64,000 bases of DNA, taken from contig NZ_CP013979.1 of assembly GCF_001660485.1 (NCBI RefSeq), positions 3,100,001 to 3,164,000 of the forward strand. Direction: 5' to 3'. This stretch comes from Agromyces aureus. GTDB lineage: Bacteria > Actinomycetota > Actinomycetes > Actinomycetales > Microbacteriaceae. Under the pieces are notes generated by a model that did no database searches, was not told where the DNA came from, and saw only the letters and a program-made list of their open reading frames with translations. Of the stretch, positions 30,973-39,847 are shown piece after piece; positions within the stretch are counted from its first letter, which is position 1, and each line of letters begins with the position of its first letter. The translations under genes were made by a program, and so were the position numbers.

Positions 30973-32232
30973 TCAGCGCCCGGTCGTCGCGATCCAGGCG
31001 ATGCCGTCGCCCGTCACCGTGAGGTGCCGTTCGTCGGGGGTCGCGTAGAGCGAGCCGCCACGGGCGACGGATGCCGCGCCCGAGGCGCCCGCGACCACGA
31101 CATCGCCGCCCTCGGCGACCACGATCGCCGGGCCGTCGAGCGGAATCCGTGCCGTCGCGGCATCCGCCCCCCCGACCGCTGCGCCATCGACCCGGTAGAG
31201 CACGAAGTCGGGCACGTCGGGCCGGAACACCTCGACGCCGACGCCGAGCCGCTCGGGAGCGAGCAGCGGCGGCGCGATGGGCGTGAAGTCGAGCACGTCG
31301 AGTAGCTCGTCGACGTCGATGTGCTTGGGCGTGAGCCCGCCGCGCAGCACGTTGTCGCTCGCGGCCATGAGCTCGATGCCGAGCCCCTCGAGGTAGGCGT
31401 GGATGTTGCCGGCCGCGAGGTACAGCGACTCGCCCCGCACGAGGCGCACGCGGTTCAGCAGCAGCGAGATGACGATGCCGGGGTCTCCCGGGTAGGCCTC
31501 GGCGAGCGCGCCGACCGTCTCGAACGAGAGCGCGTAGGCGGATTCGAGGGCGATGGCGGATGCCGCGAGGGCCGTCACGCGTTCGACCACCCATGCGGCC
31601 TCGCCGGTGTCGCCGCCGCGCCCGTCGCGGAGCAGCCACTCGACGGTGTCGCGGAGCGGCTGCGCCGACTCGAGACGCTCGGCGAGCAGGTCGAGCGCAC
31701 CGGGCTGCGACTCACCGGCGGAGCCGGCGGCATCCGCTTCGCGAAGCACCCGCAGCACACCGGCCACCTCGTCGAGCGGGCGGAAGCCCGAGAGCGCGTC
31801 GAAGGTGTCGCTCACGGCCACGATGAGCTCCGGCTTGTGGAACTCGTCCTTGTAGTTGCGGTCGTAGGCCGTGAGCTCGACGCCCTCGGCCTCCTCGCGC
31901 GCGAAGCCCGCACGCGCCTGCTCGGGCGTCGGGTGGGCTTGCAGCGACAACGGCTCGGCGGCGGCGAGCACCTTCAGCAGGAACGGCAGCCGTGCGCCGC
32001 GCGCCGCGAGGTCGGGTCCGAGGGCGGTCTCGGGGTCGGCCGCGATCCACTCGGCGAGGTCGCCGTACCCGAGTTCCCCTGGATCGGTGACGCGTGCGGG
32101 CGATCCGGCGTGGGCGCCCAGCCAGAGCTCGGCCTCCGGCGCACCCGACGCCGGGACTCCGCGGAATCCGGCGATCGCCGTCGTCGAGCCCCACGCGTAG
32201 TCGCGCGGGGTATTGCCGATCGCCACAAACAT
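30973..32232 (-). CDS. manA: Mannose-6-phosphate isomerase, class I
   Basis: Interconverts fructose 6-phosphate and mannose 6-phosphate, the entry to GDP-mannose. The 419-residue type I enzyme has YAWGSTTAIAGF at the N-terminus, metal-binding LSLQAHPTPEQA and DEFHKPELIVA, the active-site segment GNIHAYLEGLGIELMAASDNVLRGGLTPKHID, and a C-terminal cupin-like domain. With the manB-type mutase it supplies the substrate for the two Gmd homologues if a GDP-mannose pyrophosphorylase is encoded elsewhere. Confidence 0.94.
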   Translation of the reverse strand: MFVAIGNTPRDYAWGSTTAIAGFRGVPASGAPEAELWLGAHAGSPARVTDPGELGYGDLAEWIAADPETALGPDLAARGARLPFLLKVLAAAEPLSLQAHPTPEQARAGFAREEAEGVELTAYDRNYKDEFHKPELIVAVSDTFDALSGFRPLDEVAGVLRVLREADAAGSAGESQPGALDLLAERLESAQPLRDTVEWLLRDGRGGDTGEAAWVVERVTALAASAIALESAYALSFETVGALAEAYPGDPGIVISLLLNRVRLVRGESLYLAAGNIHAYLEGLGIELMAASDNVLRGGLTPKHIDVDELLDVLDFTPIAPPLLAPERLGVGVEVFRPDVPDFVLYRVDGAAVGGADAATARIPLDGPAIVVAEGGDVVVAGASGAASVARGGSLYATPDERHLTVTGDGIAWIATTGR

Positions 32233-32263
32233 CCCGGAGTGCCCCTTCGTCGGATTTGGTTCC

Positions 32264-32307
32264 AAACTACCAACGGCCGTGGTGGCATCCGATCGCGGAC
32301 GTAGGCT
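32264..32307. promoter_or_regulatory. Divergent -10 candidates for manA and the acyl-CoA dehydrogenase
   Basis: TAGTTT on the minus strand (32264-32269) faces manA. TAGGCT on the plus strand (32302-32307) faces the dehydrogenase, whose ATG also has GGAG five bases upstream. No good -35 is visible for either. Confidence 0.3.
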
Positions 32308-32337
32308 CGGGGCATCCGACGATGCATTGGAGCAGTC

Positions 32338-33516
32338 ATGACCTTCGAGCCGCTCGCGAGCGACTTCTACGCGTACGAATCCCTCCTCACCGAGCGCGAG
32401 CAGCAGGCGATCGCCGAACTGCGCGCGTGGCTCGAGGCCGAGGTCAAGCCCATCGTCGGCGACTACTGGGAGCGCGCCGAGTTCCCCATGCAGATCGTGA
32501 AGCCGCTCGCCGAGCACGGCGTGCTCTCGTTCGGCTGGGACGAGACGAAGCCGTTCGAGAACTCGGCCGTCTTCCGCGGATTCGTGGCCATGGAGCTCGC
32601 CCGCGTCGACGCCTCCGTCGCGACCTTCGTCGGGGTGCAGAACGGCCTCGCCACCGGAAGCATCAGCGTGTGCGGCTCGAAGGAGCAGCGCGACGAGTGG
32701 ATCCCGAAGCTCGCGAGCGGCGAGGTGCTCGGCGCCTTCGGACTGACCGAGCCGCTCTCGGGCTCCGACTCGGCGCAGGGCCTGCGCACCACTGCGAAGC
32801 GCGACGGCGACACCTGGGTGCTGAACGGCGCGAAGCGGTGGATCGGCAACGCGACGTTCAGCGACATCACGATCATCTGGGCCAAGGACGTCGACGACAA
32901 CCAGGTCAAGGGCTTCATCGTGCCGACCTCGACGCCCGGCTACACGGCCACGAAGATCGAGGGCAAGATCAGCCTCCGTGCCGTGCAGAACGCCGACATC
33001 ACGCTCGAGGACGTGGTCGTGCCCGAGTCGAACCGGCTCCAGAACGCGAACTCGTTCCGCGACACCGCTCAGGTGCTGCGGCTCACCCGCGCCGAGGTCG
33101 CCTGGGCCGCCGTCGGCACGGCGATGGGCGCCTACGAGGCCGCCGTGAAGTACGCCGGCGAGCGCGTGCAGTTCGGCAAGACCATCGGCTCGCACCAGCT
33201 CATCCAGGACCTCCTCGTGAAGTGCCTCGGCAACATCACCGCGTCGCTCGGCATGGTCGTGCGCGTCTCCGAGATGCTCGACCGCGGCGAGCAGCGCGAC
33301 GAGCACTCCGCCCTCGCCAAGGCGTACACGACCTCCCGCATGCGCGAGACCGTCGCCTGGGCGCGCGAGGCCTGCGGCGGCAACGGCATCACGCTCGAGT
33401 ACGACGTGGCCCGCTTCTTCGCCGACGCCGAGGCGCTGTACTCCTACGAGGGCACGCGCGAGATGAACACCCTCATCGTGGGCCGCAAGATCACGGGCAG
33501 CGCCGCGTTCGTGTGA
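32338..33516 (+). CDS. Acyl-CoA dehydrogenase (glutaryl-CoA dehydrogenase-like)
   Basis: A 392-residue FAD enzyme that oxidises acyl-CoA thioesters. Family landmarks are FGLTEPLSGSDSAQGLRTTA (flavin/substrate loop), WVLNGAKRWIGNA, RVQFGKTIGSHQLIQDLL and AREACGGNGI. YSYEGTREMNTLIVGRKITG carries the catalytic Glu in the position used by glutaryl- and short-chain enzymes. The overall pattern is closest to GcdH-like proteins, but decarboxylating activity cannot be assigned. It is single, with a strong terminator behind it. Confidence 0.88.
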   Translation: MTFEPLASDFYAYESLLTEREQQAIAELRAWLEAEVKPIVGDYWERAEFPMQIVKPLAEHGVLSFGWDETKPFENSAVFRGFVAMELARVDASVATFVGVQNGLATGSISVCGSKEQRDEWIPKLASGEVLGAFGLTEPLSGSDSAQGLRTTAKRDGDTWVLNGAKRWIGNATFSDITIIWAKDVDDNQVKGFIVPTSTPGYTATKIEGKISLRAVQNADITLEDVVVPESNRLQNANSFRDTAQVLRLTRAEVAWAAVGTAMGAYEAAVKYAGERVQFGKTIGSHQLIQDLLVKCLGNITASLGMVVRVSEMLDRGEQRDEHSALAKAYTTSRMRETVAWAREACGGNGITLEYDVARFFADAEALYSYEGTREMNTLIVGRKITGSAAFV

Positions 33517-33535
33517 CCTTCACCACGACGGCGAG

Positions 33536-33571
33536 CGGATGCCGCGGGCGAGCGTTCGCCCGCGGCATCCG
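33536..33571 (+). terminator. Acyl-CoA dehydrogenase terminator with GGATGCCGC arms
   Basis: A perfect 16-bp stem, CGGATGCCGCGGGCGA (33536-33551) with TCGCCCGCGGCATCCG (33556-33571), is closed by a 4-base loop 19 bases after the stop. Both arms contain the over-represented word. Confidence 0.75.
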
Positions 33572-33658
33572 TCGTCTGCGGCCGCGCCACCTGCCGCGGG
33601 TCGGTCCGAGCGCGTCGGCGACGGTGCCGGCGACCTTCCGCGCGATAGCCTTGACCCC

Positions 33659-35104
33659 ATGAATCCCGCACGCCGCCCAGCCCTCGCGGGCGCGTACGCG
33701 ACGTTCGTGCTGTTCACGGCGTTCGCCGGGCAGTTCTGGCGAAACCTCCTCGGCTGGTGGGGGTTCGGCGCGGCCGTCGCGATCGTCGTGGTCGGCGGCA
33801 TCCTGCTCATCGCGCACGTGCGACCGCGGTGGAAGTGGCGCCGCACGCCGAAGTCGACCCTCGCGTTCCTGCTGCTCGCCGTGCTCTCGCTGGCGTGGTC
33901 GTTCTACCCGGGGGCGACGGCGCTCGGACTCGCGATCCTGTTCGTGACGACGTTCGCCGCCGTGACGCTCGTGCTCTGCCTGCCGTGGTCGCGCGTCGTG
34001 GCGTCGCTCGCGTCGGCGATCAAGTGGATCCTGGCGCTCTCGATCGCGTTCGAACTGTGGGTCGCGGTGTTCGTGCGCGAACCCCTGCTGCCGAACTTCC
34101 CCGACTTCGAGGTCACGGGCGAGAAACTGCCCCTGGCGTTCTACTGGTCGCGCGGCCTGCTGCTGCACGGCGGACCCATCGAGGGCATCGTCGCGAGCCG
34201 CAACCTGCTCGGCATGATCGCGCTGCTCGGACTCATCGTGTTCGGCTGCCTGCTCGCGGCCGGCAGCATGCGACGGGCGCCCGGCATCTCGTGGCTCGTC
34301 GTCGCGGGCCTCGTGTTCGCGCTCACGCGGTCGTCGACGATGATCCTCGTCGCCGCGCTCGTGGCGGTCGTGCTCGTGTTCGCGCTCTGGACGCGCCGGG
34401 TCGGACCCCGCCACCGACGAAAGGTCTACTGGGCCGCAGCCGGCGTGGTCGCGGCATCCGTGACCCTGCTGCTCGTCTCGTGGAACCTGCTGCTGCAGCT
34501 CTTCGGCAAGGGCGAAGACCTCACGGGCCGCACCGACATCTGGGCGAGCGTGATCGACCTCGCACAGCAGCGACCGGTTGCGGGTTGGGGGTACGTCGGG
34601 TACTGGGTGCCGTGGGTCGAGCCCTTCAAAGACCTCGCGGTGCGCAAGGGCGTGACCTACCTGCAGGCGCACAACGCCTGGCTCGACGTGTGGATGCAGC
34701 TCGGCGTGCTCGGGCTCATCGCATTCGTCGCCATCGTCATCGGCGCCCTCTGGCGCTCCTGGTTCCTCGCGGTCGATCAGCCCAAGGATGCCGCGGGCCG
34801 CCCGCTCCCCTACTCCGCGGCCTCGCTGCTGCCGCTGCTCGTGCTCTTCGCGCTGCTCGGACAGAGCCTCGCCGAGAGCCGCCTGCTCATCGAGATCGGC
34901 TGGCTCCTGCTCATCGCGATCGCGTGGGCCACGAAACGCCGGCAGTGGACGAACGACCCGCTGCCCGCCGAACCCCGACCGGCGCGCTCGCACGCCGTGG
35001 CGCTGCCCGAGCCGCCGGCATCGCGCGGCGCCCCGGCGGCGCAGGGACCGCCCGACGCCCCGGCGCCGCCCGCACCGCCCAGCGCCTCGGCGCCGCCGGC
35101 ATGA
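33659..35104 (+). CDS. O-antigen ligase/polymerase-like membrane protein 1
   Basis: A 481-residue protein with about ten or more membrane helices. The Wzy_C-like region includes GPIEGIVASRNLLGMIALLGLIVFG, GEDLTGRTDIWASVIDLAQQRPVAGWGYVGYW and AHNAWLDVWMQLGVLG, with the conserved Arg and His of WaaL/Wzy proteins (SRN, GRTDIW, AHN). The last 50 residues are a Pro/Ala-rich tail. Ligation of finished glycan or polymerisation is likely; which one is unclear. It overlaps the next, paralogous gene by ATGA. Confidence 0.85.
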   Translation: MNPARRPALAGAYATFVLFTAFAGQFWRNLLGWWGFGAAVAIVVVGGILLIAHVRPRWKWRRTPKSTLAFLLLAVLSLAWSFYPGATALGLAILFVTTFAAVTLVLCLPWSRVVASLASAIKWILALSIAFELWVAVFVREPLLPNFPDFEVTGEKLPLAFYWSRGLLLHGGPIEGIVASRNLLGMIALLGLIVFGCLLAAGSMRRAPGISWLVVAGLVFALTRSSTMILVAALVAVVLVFALWTRRVGPRHRRKVYWAAAGVVAASVTLLLVSWNLLLQLFGKGEDLTGRTDIWASVIDLAQQRPVAGWGYVGYWVPWVEPFKDLAVRKGVTYLQAHNAWLDVWMQLGVLGLIAFVAIVIGALWRSWFLAVDQPKDAAGRPLPYSAASLLPLLVLFALLGQSLAESRLLIEIGWLLLIAIAWATKRRQWTNDPLPAEPRPARSHAVALPEPPASRGAPAAQGPPDAPAPPAPPSASAPPA

Positions 35105-36399
35105 CCGCGACGCCCTCGGTCATGAAGGCGCTGCGCGAGTTCGCCGGGTCGGCCCGCTTCGCCCAGGCGCTCTCGCTCACCGCGATCGGCGTCGGACTCG
35201 CGACGCACCTCATCCGCAGCCTCATCGGGTGGCCCGGCCTGCTCGCCATGATCGCTGGCCTCCTGGTGCTGTGCGGCGTCTCGCTCGTCGCGAGGTGGCG
35301 CGCGGTCGAGTGGTACGGCATCCTGCCCCTGACGATCCTCGTGTTCGTCGGCTGGTGCGCGGCATCCGTGCTCTGGAGCACGACCCCCGCCACGAGCGCG
35401 CTGCGGGTGACCTACCTCGTCGGATTCGCCTTCATCGGCGTCTACGTGGCGCTCATGCGCGACACCATCCAGATCGTCCGCGCGTTCGGCGAGGTCACGA
35501 GGGCGCTGCTCGGCGTCTCGCTGGCGCTCGAGGTGTTCTCCGGCATCCTCCTCGACCTGCCGATCTCGTTCCTCGGCATCAACGGCGACATCACGAACCT
35601 CGGACCCATCCAGGGCATCTTCGGTTCGAGGAACCTGCTCGGCTTCATCGCCGTCGTGGCGCTGCTGACCTTCATTGTCGAGTGGCGCACCCACCTCGTC
35701 ACGCGGACCGTGGCGATCGCGTCGCTCACGCTCGCCTCGGTGTGCGTCGTGTTCTCGGGGTCCCCGACCGCGTGGATCGCCCTCGCCGTCGCCCTCGTCG
35801 CCCTCGCCGCGATCTACGGCCTCCGGCGCGCCGCGCCCGCCACGAGGTGGCGCTGGCAGATCGCGTTGCTCGTGGCCGCGATCGCCGTACTCATCACGGC
35901 GTGGCTCGTTCGCATCCGGATCATCGAGCTGCTCGACGCGCGCGCGGAGTTCGACGTGCGGCTGGACCTCTGGCGCGAGGCGTCCCGATACCTGGCCCTG
36001 AACCCCCTGCAGGGCTGGGGATGGGTCGGCGCCTGGCCCGACTCGTCGCCCTACCTCTGGATCGAGGCGGCGACCGGGCGCCAGCACAGCTCGGCCCTCA
36101 GCGCCTACGTCGACGTCTACTTCCAGGTGGGCGTCATCGGGGTGCTGTTGTTCGCCGCCCTCATCGGCGTCGCACTCGTGCGCGCCTGGCTGCTCGCCAC
36201 GGGCCGCCGCAGCGTCGTCTACCTGTGGCCCGCGCTCATGCTCGTGACGATCGCCGTGACCTCGTTCGCCGAGAGCTTCGCGATCACCGAGGGCGGCTGG
36301 ATGCTGCTCGTCGTCTGCGCCGTCAAGGCGGCGCGCGACATGAGCTGGCGCGACGCGCTGGCGGCGAACCGGCCCACAGCACTCGGGCCGGGGGGCTGA
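35101..36399 (+). CDS. O-antigen ligase/polymerase-like membrane protein 2
   Basis: A 432-residue paralogue of the preceding protein. It keeps GPIQGIFGSRNLLGFIAVVALLTF, FDVRLDLWREASRYLALNPLQGWGWVGAW and SALSAYVDVYFQVGVIG, but where protein 1 has AHNAW this one has SSALSAY, so the loop histidine is replaced. Around ten membrane helices are visible. The pair may divide polymerase and ligase roles, or act together; this is inference. It still carries the GGCATCCG word (near 35362), so composition places it with the core side of the boundary. Confidence 0.85.
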   Translation: MTATPSVMKALREFAGSARFAQALSLTAIGVGLATHLIRSLIGWPGLLAMIAGLLVLCGVSLVARWRAVEWYGILPLTILVFVGWCAASVLWSTTPATSALRVTYLVGFAFIGVYVALMRDTIQIVRAFGEVTRALLGVSLALEVFSGILLDLPISFLGINGDITNLGPIQGIFGSRNLLGFIAVVALLTFIVEWRTHLVTRTVAIASLTLASVCVVFSGSPTAWIALAVALVALAAIYGLRRAAPATRWRWQIALLVAAIAVLITAWLVRIRIIELLDARAEFDVRLDLWREASRYLALNPLQGWGWVGAWPDSSPYLWIEAATGRQHSSALSAYVDVYFQVGVIGVLLFAALIGVALVRAWLLATGRRSVVYLWPALMLVTIAVTSFAESFAITEGGWMLLVVCAVKAARDMSWRDALAANRPTALGPGG

Positions 36400-36457
36400 G
36401 CCCTCGCCCGACCGGCTGAACCGCGCGGAACCGATCAGCGAAGGCGCCGCCGGCAGG

Positions 36458-36463
36458 TAAACT
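36458..36463 (+). promoter_or_regulatory. Candidate -10 for the acyltransferase gene
   Basis: TAAACT lies 40 bases before the acyltransferase ATG in the 104-base gap after the ligase pair. No -35 and no Shine-Dalgarno were recognised. Confidence 0.3.
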
Positions 36464-36503
36464 ACGTCAGGCCCACCCTCCCCAGCGCAACGATTGCACG
36501 AGC

Positions 36504-37757
36504 ATGACGACCACTCAGAACAGCACTCCCGCGACGTCGGGCCAGCCGGCCCGTGAAGCGCTCGAGTCGACGAGCGGTCGGCCCGATCCGATCCCCGCCC
36601 TCACCGGGCTGCGCATCGTCGGAGCCGCGTGGGTCGTCCTGTTCCACTTCCAGCCGATCCTCTACGAGGCGTGGCCGAGCGCGCGGATCCTCGAACCGGT
36701 TCTCGGAGTCGGCTCCTACGGCGTACCCCTCTTCTTCATCTTGTCGGGCTACATCATCTGGCACAACTACGGTTCGCCGCGATTGTTGGCCGGCCCGCGA
36801 CCGTCGATCAGGTTCCTCTGGCGGCGTTACGCCCGCCTCTGGCCTGTCAACGTGCTGAGCCTGATTCTGGTCTCACCAGCGATCTGGTGGGGCGTGACGG
36901 TCAACGGCAACTGGGGCGCTCCCGTGCCCGACTGGTACTCGATCGGCGGATGGCTCAAGAGCGCCTTCATGGTCTCCGGACTCGACGGCGCACATGTGAC
37001 CTACGGCTGGAACAATCCCGCGTGGTCGCTAACCGCCGAGATGGCGGCGTACGTCGCCTTTCCACTGCTCTTAGCGATCCTGCTCGCCGCGCGCATTCCC
37101 CAGTCTTCGTTGCGTGCGCTGTGCCTGGTCCCGGCGATCGCCCTCGCGGTCTTCATCGACGTCTCGGTGATTGAGTTCCCGTATCGCTGGCTGGTCGACC
37201 TGCTTCTCACCTTCACTGCGGGCGTACTGCTCCGCATCGCCGGACGCCCGCACCGGCTCATCCCGCTCGCCAACATCGTGCAGGTTCTCGCCCCGGTTCT
37301 CGTCGTCGTCGCCTGCTACACGGGCTACATCGACTACATCACCGTCCTTCTGCTCATCTGGGTCTGGGCGCTCGCCGCACCTCGCGGCCCGGTGGTCCGG
37401 TTGTTCACCACCCGGGCGTTCCAGGTGGCCGGCTATTCGTCCTACTCGCTGTACATGCTCCACTTCCCCCTCTTCGCATACGGGTTCATGCTCCTCTACT
37501 TCTACCCGTCCGTTCGCAGCGACTGGCTCCCGGCGTACGTGGTCGCGGCGCTGACGGGCGTTTACGTCGCCTCCTGGGTCACGTGGAAGTGGTTTGAGAC
37601 ACCGGCTCGAGAAGCTATGAACCGCCTCTTCGAGCGCTGCTGGCCGAAGATGAGATCCGGTCAGAGCGACCTGGTCCGGACCTCGCCGACGACTGCCGAG
37701 CCGACTGACTCATCTCGACCTGCTGCCGCTTCGAAGCCCGGCGAATCCACGCTCTGA
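36504..37757 (+). CDS. Acyltransferase 3 family (OafA/YrhL-type) membrane protein
   Basis: A 417-residue protein expected to O-acylate a surface sugar. The family start IPALTGLRIVGAAWVVLFHF (His near residue 51) and FILSGYIIWHNY are present, followed by roughly ten membrane helices. The lipid-side motif SYSLYMLHFPLFAYG is near the C-terminus. A Ser/Pro-rich tail of about 45 residues follows, without the SGNH domain of larger relatives. It marks the left end of the polysaccharide locus by composition. Confidence 0.88.
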   Translation: MTTTQNSTPATSGQPAREALESTSGRPDPIPALTGLRIVGAAWVVLFHFQPILYEAWPSARILEPVLGVGSYGVPLFFILSGYIIWHNYGSPRLLAGPRPSIRFLWRRYARLWPVNVLSLILVSPAIWWGVTVNGNWGAPVPDWYSIGGWLKSAFMVSGLDGAHVTYGWNNPAWSLTAEMAAYVAFPLLLAILLAARIPQSSLRALCLVPAIALAVFIDVSVIEFPYRWLVDLLLTFTAGVLLRIAGRPHRLIPLANIVQVLAPVLVVVACYTGYIDYITVLLLIWVWALAAPRGPVVRLFTTRAFQVAGYSSYSLYMLHFPLFAYGFMLLYFYPSVRSDWLPAYVVAALTGVYVASWVTWKWFETPAREAMNRLFERCWPKMRSGQSDLVRTSPTTAEPTDSSRPAAASKPGESTL

Positions 37758-37785
37758 CCCGAACTCCCGCGTTCCGCCGCATTGA

Positions 37786-37791
37786 TAGAGT
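37786..37791 (+). promoter_or_regulatory. Candidate -10 for the gmd pair
   Basis: TAGAGT precedes the first gmd-like gene by about 90 bases. No -35 is clear. The gene itself has AAGGAG upstream of its ATG. Confidence 0.3.
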
Positions 37792-37880
37792 GACGGACGG
37801 GTTTGCGGCAGTCCGCCCCGTGTTCGGCGGTCTGACGCACTGAAGACCAACCATCCCACTCGAGAACAGAAGGAGCGAGA

Positions 37881-38861
37881 ATGCCCCGCGCACTCGTCAC
37901 AGGAATCACCGGCCAGGACGGCTTGTACTTGGCCGAACTCCTCCTCGCCAAGGGGTACGAGGTCTTCGGACTCATCCGCGGGCAGAACAACCCGAAGCTG
38001 GACCTCGTTCGCTCGACCGTTCCCGAGGTGAAGCTGCTGACCGGCGACCTGACCGACGTGTCGAGCCTCGTGCGCGTGCTCTCGATCGCCCAGCCTGACG
38101 AGGTCTACAACCTTGGCGCGATCTCGTTCGTCGCGTACTCCTGGGAGAATGCGGCGCTGACCACCGATGTGACCGGCAAGGGCGTTCTGAACATCCTCGA
38201 GGCCACGCGACTGTACGCCGGCGACGACATCGAGCGCGTCCGTTTCTACCAGGCGTCCTCCTCCGAAATGTTCGGCAAGGTCCAGCATGTGCCCCAGAGC
38301 GAGTCCACGCTGCTCTGGCCGCGTTCTCCCTACGGCGTTGCGAAGACCTACGGCCACTACATGACGATCAACTACCGCGAGTCGTACGGCATGCACGCCT
38401 CGAGCGGCGTGCTGTTCAACCACGAATCGCCCCGCCGCGGACCCGAGTTCGTCACCCGCAAGGTCTCGCAAGCGGTCGCTCGCATCAAGCTCGGGCTCCA
38501 GGACGAGCTCGTGATGGGCAACCTCGACGCCAAGCGGGACTGGGGGTTCGCAGGAGACTACGTCGAGGCGATGTGGCTCATGCTCCAGCAGCCGGTCGGC
38601 GATGACTTCGTCATCTCGACCGGGGAGACCCACTCGATCGGCGAGCTGCTGGATGTCGCCTTCGCGGCCGGTGGCATCGACGACTGGGCCCCGTACGTGC
38701 GACAGGACCCTCAGTTCATGCGGCCCGCCGAGGTCGACCTGCTGATCGGAGACTCCACCAAGGCCCGCGAGACGCTCGGCTGGAAGCCGACCGTCACGTT
38801 CGAGCAGCTCGTCACGATGATGGTCGAGTCCGATCTGGCCGAACAGTCCCGAACCCGCTGA
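37881..38861 (+). CDS. gmd: GDP-mannose 4,6-dehydratase
   Basis: Converts GDP-D-mannose to GDP-4-keto-6-deoxy-D-mannose, precursor of rhamnose, fucose or talose forms. The 326-residue extended SDR has NAD(P) site [12 protein letters not shown] (GxxGQDGxYL is diagnostic), [16 protein letters not shown], catalytic QASSSEMFG and [10 protein letters not shown] (YxxxK), and [15 protein letters not shown], the GDP-mannose-binding signature. The ATG at 37881 has AAGGAG upstream. It is followed five bases later by a paralogue. Confidence 0.93.
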   Translation: MPRALVTGITGQDGLYLAELLLAKGYEVFGLIRGQNNPKLDLVRSTVPEVKLLTGDLTDVSSLVRVLSIAQPDEVYNLGAISFVAYSWENAALTTDVTGKGVLNILEATRLYAGDDIERVRFYQASSSEMFGKVQHVPQSESTLLWPRSPYGVAKTYGHYMTINYRESYGMHASSGVLFNHESPRRGPEFVTRKVSQAVARIKLGLQDELVMGNLDAKRDWGFAGDYVEAMWLMLQQPVGDDFVISTGETHSIGELLDVAFAAGGIDDWAPYVRQDPQFMRPAEVDLLIGDSTKARETLGWKPTVTFEQLVTMMVESDLAEQSRTR

Positions 38862-38865
38862 CGAC

Positions 38866-39840
38866 ATGACGCGGGTATTCATCACCGGAGCCACCGGACA
38901 GGACGGCAGCTATCTCGTCGAGCGCCTCGTCGCCGAGGGCGCGGAGGTGCATGCGCTGGTCCGTCGCCGATTCGAACCCGGGGCGAACGCACTCCCCAGC
39001 GAGGTCGTCGAGCACGTCGCAGATCTCGCGACGCCCGCGGCGCTGCGTGACGCGATCAACGCGGCCGAACCGGATGTCATCTACAACCTCGGCGGCATTA
39101 GTTCGGTCGCAGCGTCGTGGGCCGACCCGCTCGCGACGTCAGCCGTGACCGGCACGGCCGTCGGCGTCATCCTCGAGACTGCATGGCAGCTTCGTACGCG
39201 CCACGATCGAGACGTCCGGGTCATCCAGGCGTCGAGTGCGGAGATCTTCGCAGGCACGTCGATCGTCCCTCAGAACGAGTCGACGCCCGTCTCTCCGATC
39301 AACCCGTACGGTGCAGCGAAGTCGTATGCCGCCCACCTCGTCGACGTCTACCGCCGTCGAGGGCTTCACGCCAGCTCGGCGATCCTCTACAACCACGAGT
39401 CGCCGCGTAGACCGATCGCATTCGTGACCCGCAAGATCACGAACGGGGCCGCCGCGATCGCAGCCGGGACCCAGGACCAGCTCACGCTCGGCGACCTGAC
39501 GGTCCGACGCGACTGGGGTTGGGCGCCCGACTTCGTCGATGCGCTCGTCCGCATCGCCTCAGCCGACCGGCCGTCCGACTACGTCGTGGCGACCGGAGTC
39601 TCGCATACGATCGAGGACTTCCTGACCGCGGCCTTCGACGAGGCCGGGATCGGCGACTGGCGGCCGTACGTGCAGACGGATCCCCGATTCATCCGACCGA
39701 CCGACGCAGCAGATCTCCGAGGGGATGCGTCGAAGATCGCCGAAGAACTCGGATGGACTCCATCGGTCGGGTTCGAGGATCTCGTGCGGCGGATGGTTCG
39801 GCACGACGTCGGCCGTGCCGACACCTCGGTGACGGGTTAG
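38866..39840 (+). CDS. Second Gmd-like GDP-sugar dehydratase/reductase
   Basis: A 324-residue paralogue of the preceding gene. It retains GATGQDGSYLVE, YNLGGISSVAASWADP, QASSAEIFAG, YGAAKSYAAH and NHESPRRPIAFVTRK. Substitutions relative to a typical dehydratase include SAE for (S/T)SE at the catalytic loop and loss of the Gly after SPRR. It may be a second dehydratase, an inactive partner subunit, or a reductase acting on the 4-keto product. Sequence alone does not separate these. It ends seven bases from a convergent glycosyltransferase. Confidence 0.82.
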   Translation: MTRVFITGATGQDGSYLVERLVAEGAEVHALVRRRFEPGANALPSEVVEHVADLATPAALRDAINAAEPDVIYNLGGISSVAASWADPLATSAVTGTAVGVILETAWQLRTRHDRDVRVIQASSAEIFAGTSIVPQNESTPVSPINPYGAAKSYAAHLVDVYRRRGLHASSAILYNHESPRRPIAFVTRKITNGAAAIAAGTQDQLTLGDLTVRRDWGWAPDFVDALVRIASADRPSDYVVATGVSHTIEDFLTAAFDEAGIGDWRPYVQTDPRFIRPTDAADLRGDASKIAEELGWTPSVGFEDLVRRMVRHDVGRADTSVTG

Positions 39841-39847
39841 GCACCGC

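Noticed and set aside
38815-38870. gmd pair as one frameshifted gene
   Set aside because: Each protein is full length with its own NAD site, catalytic motifs and start codon; they are paralogues, not halves.
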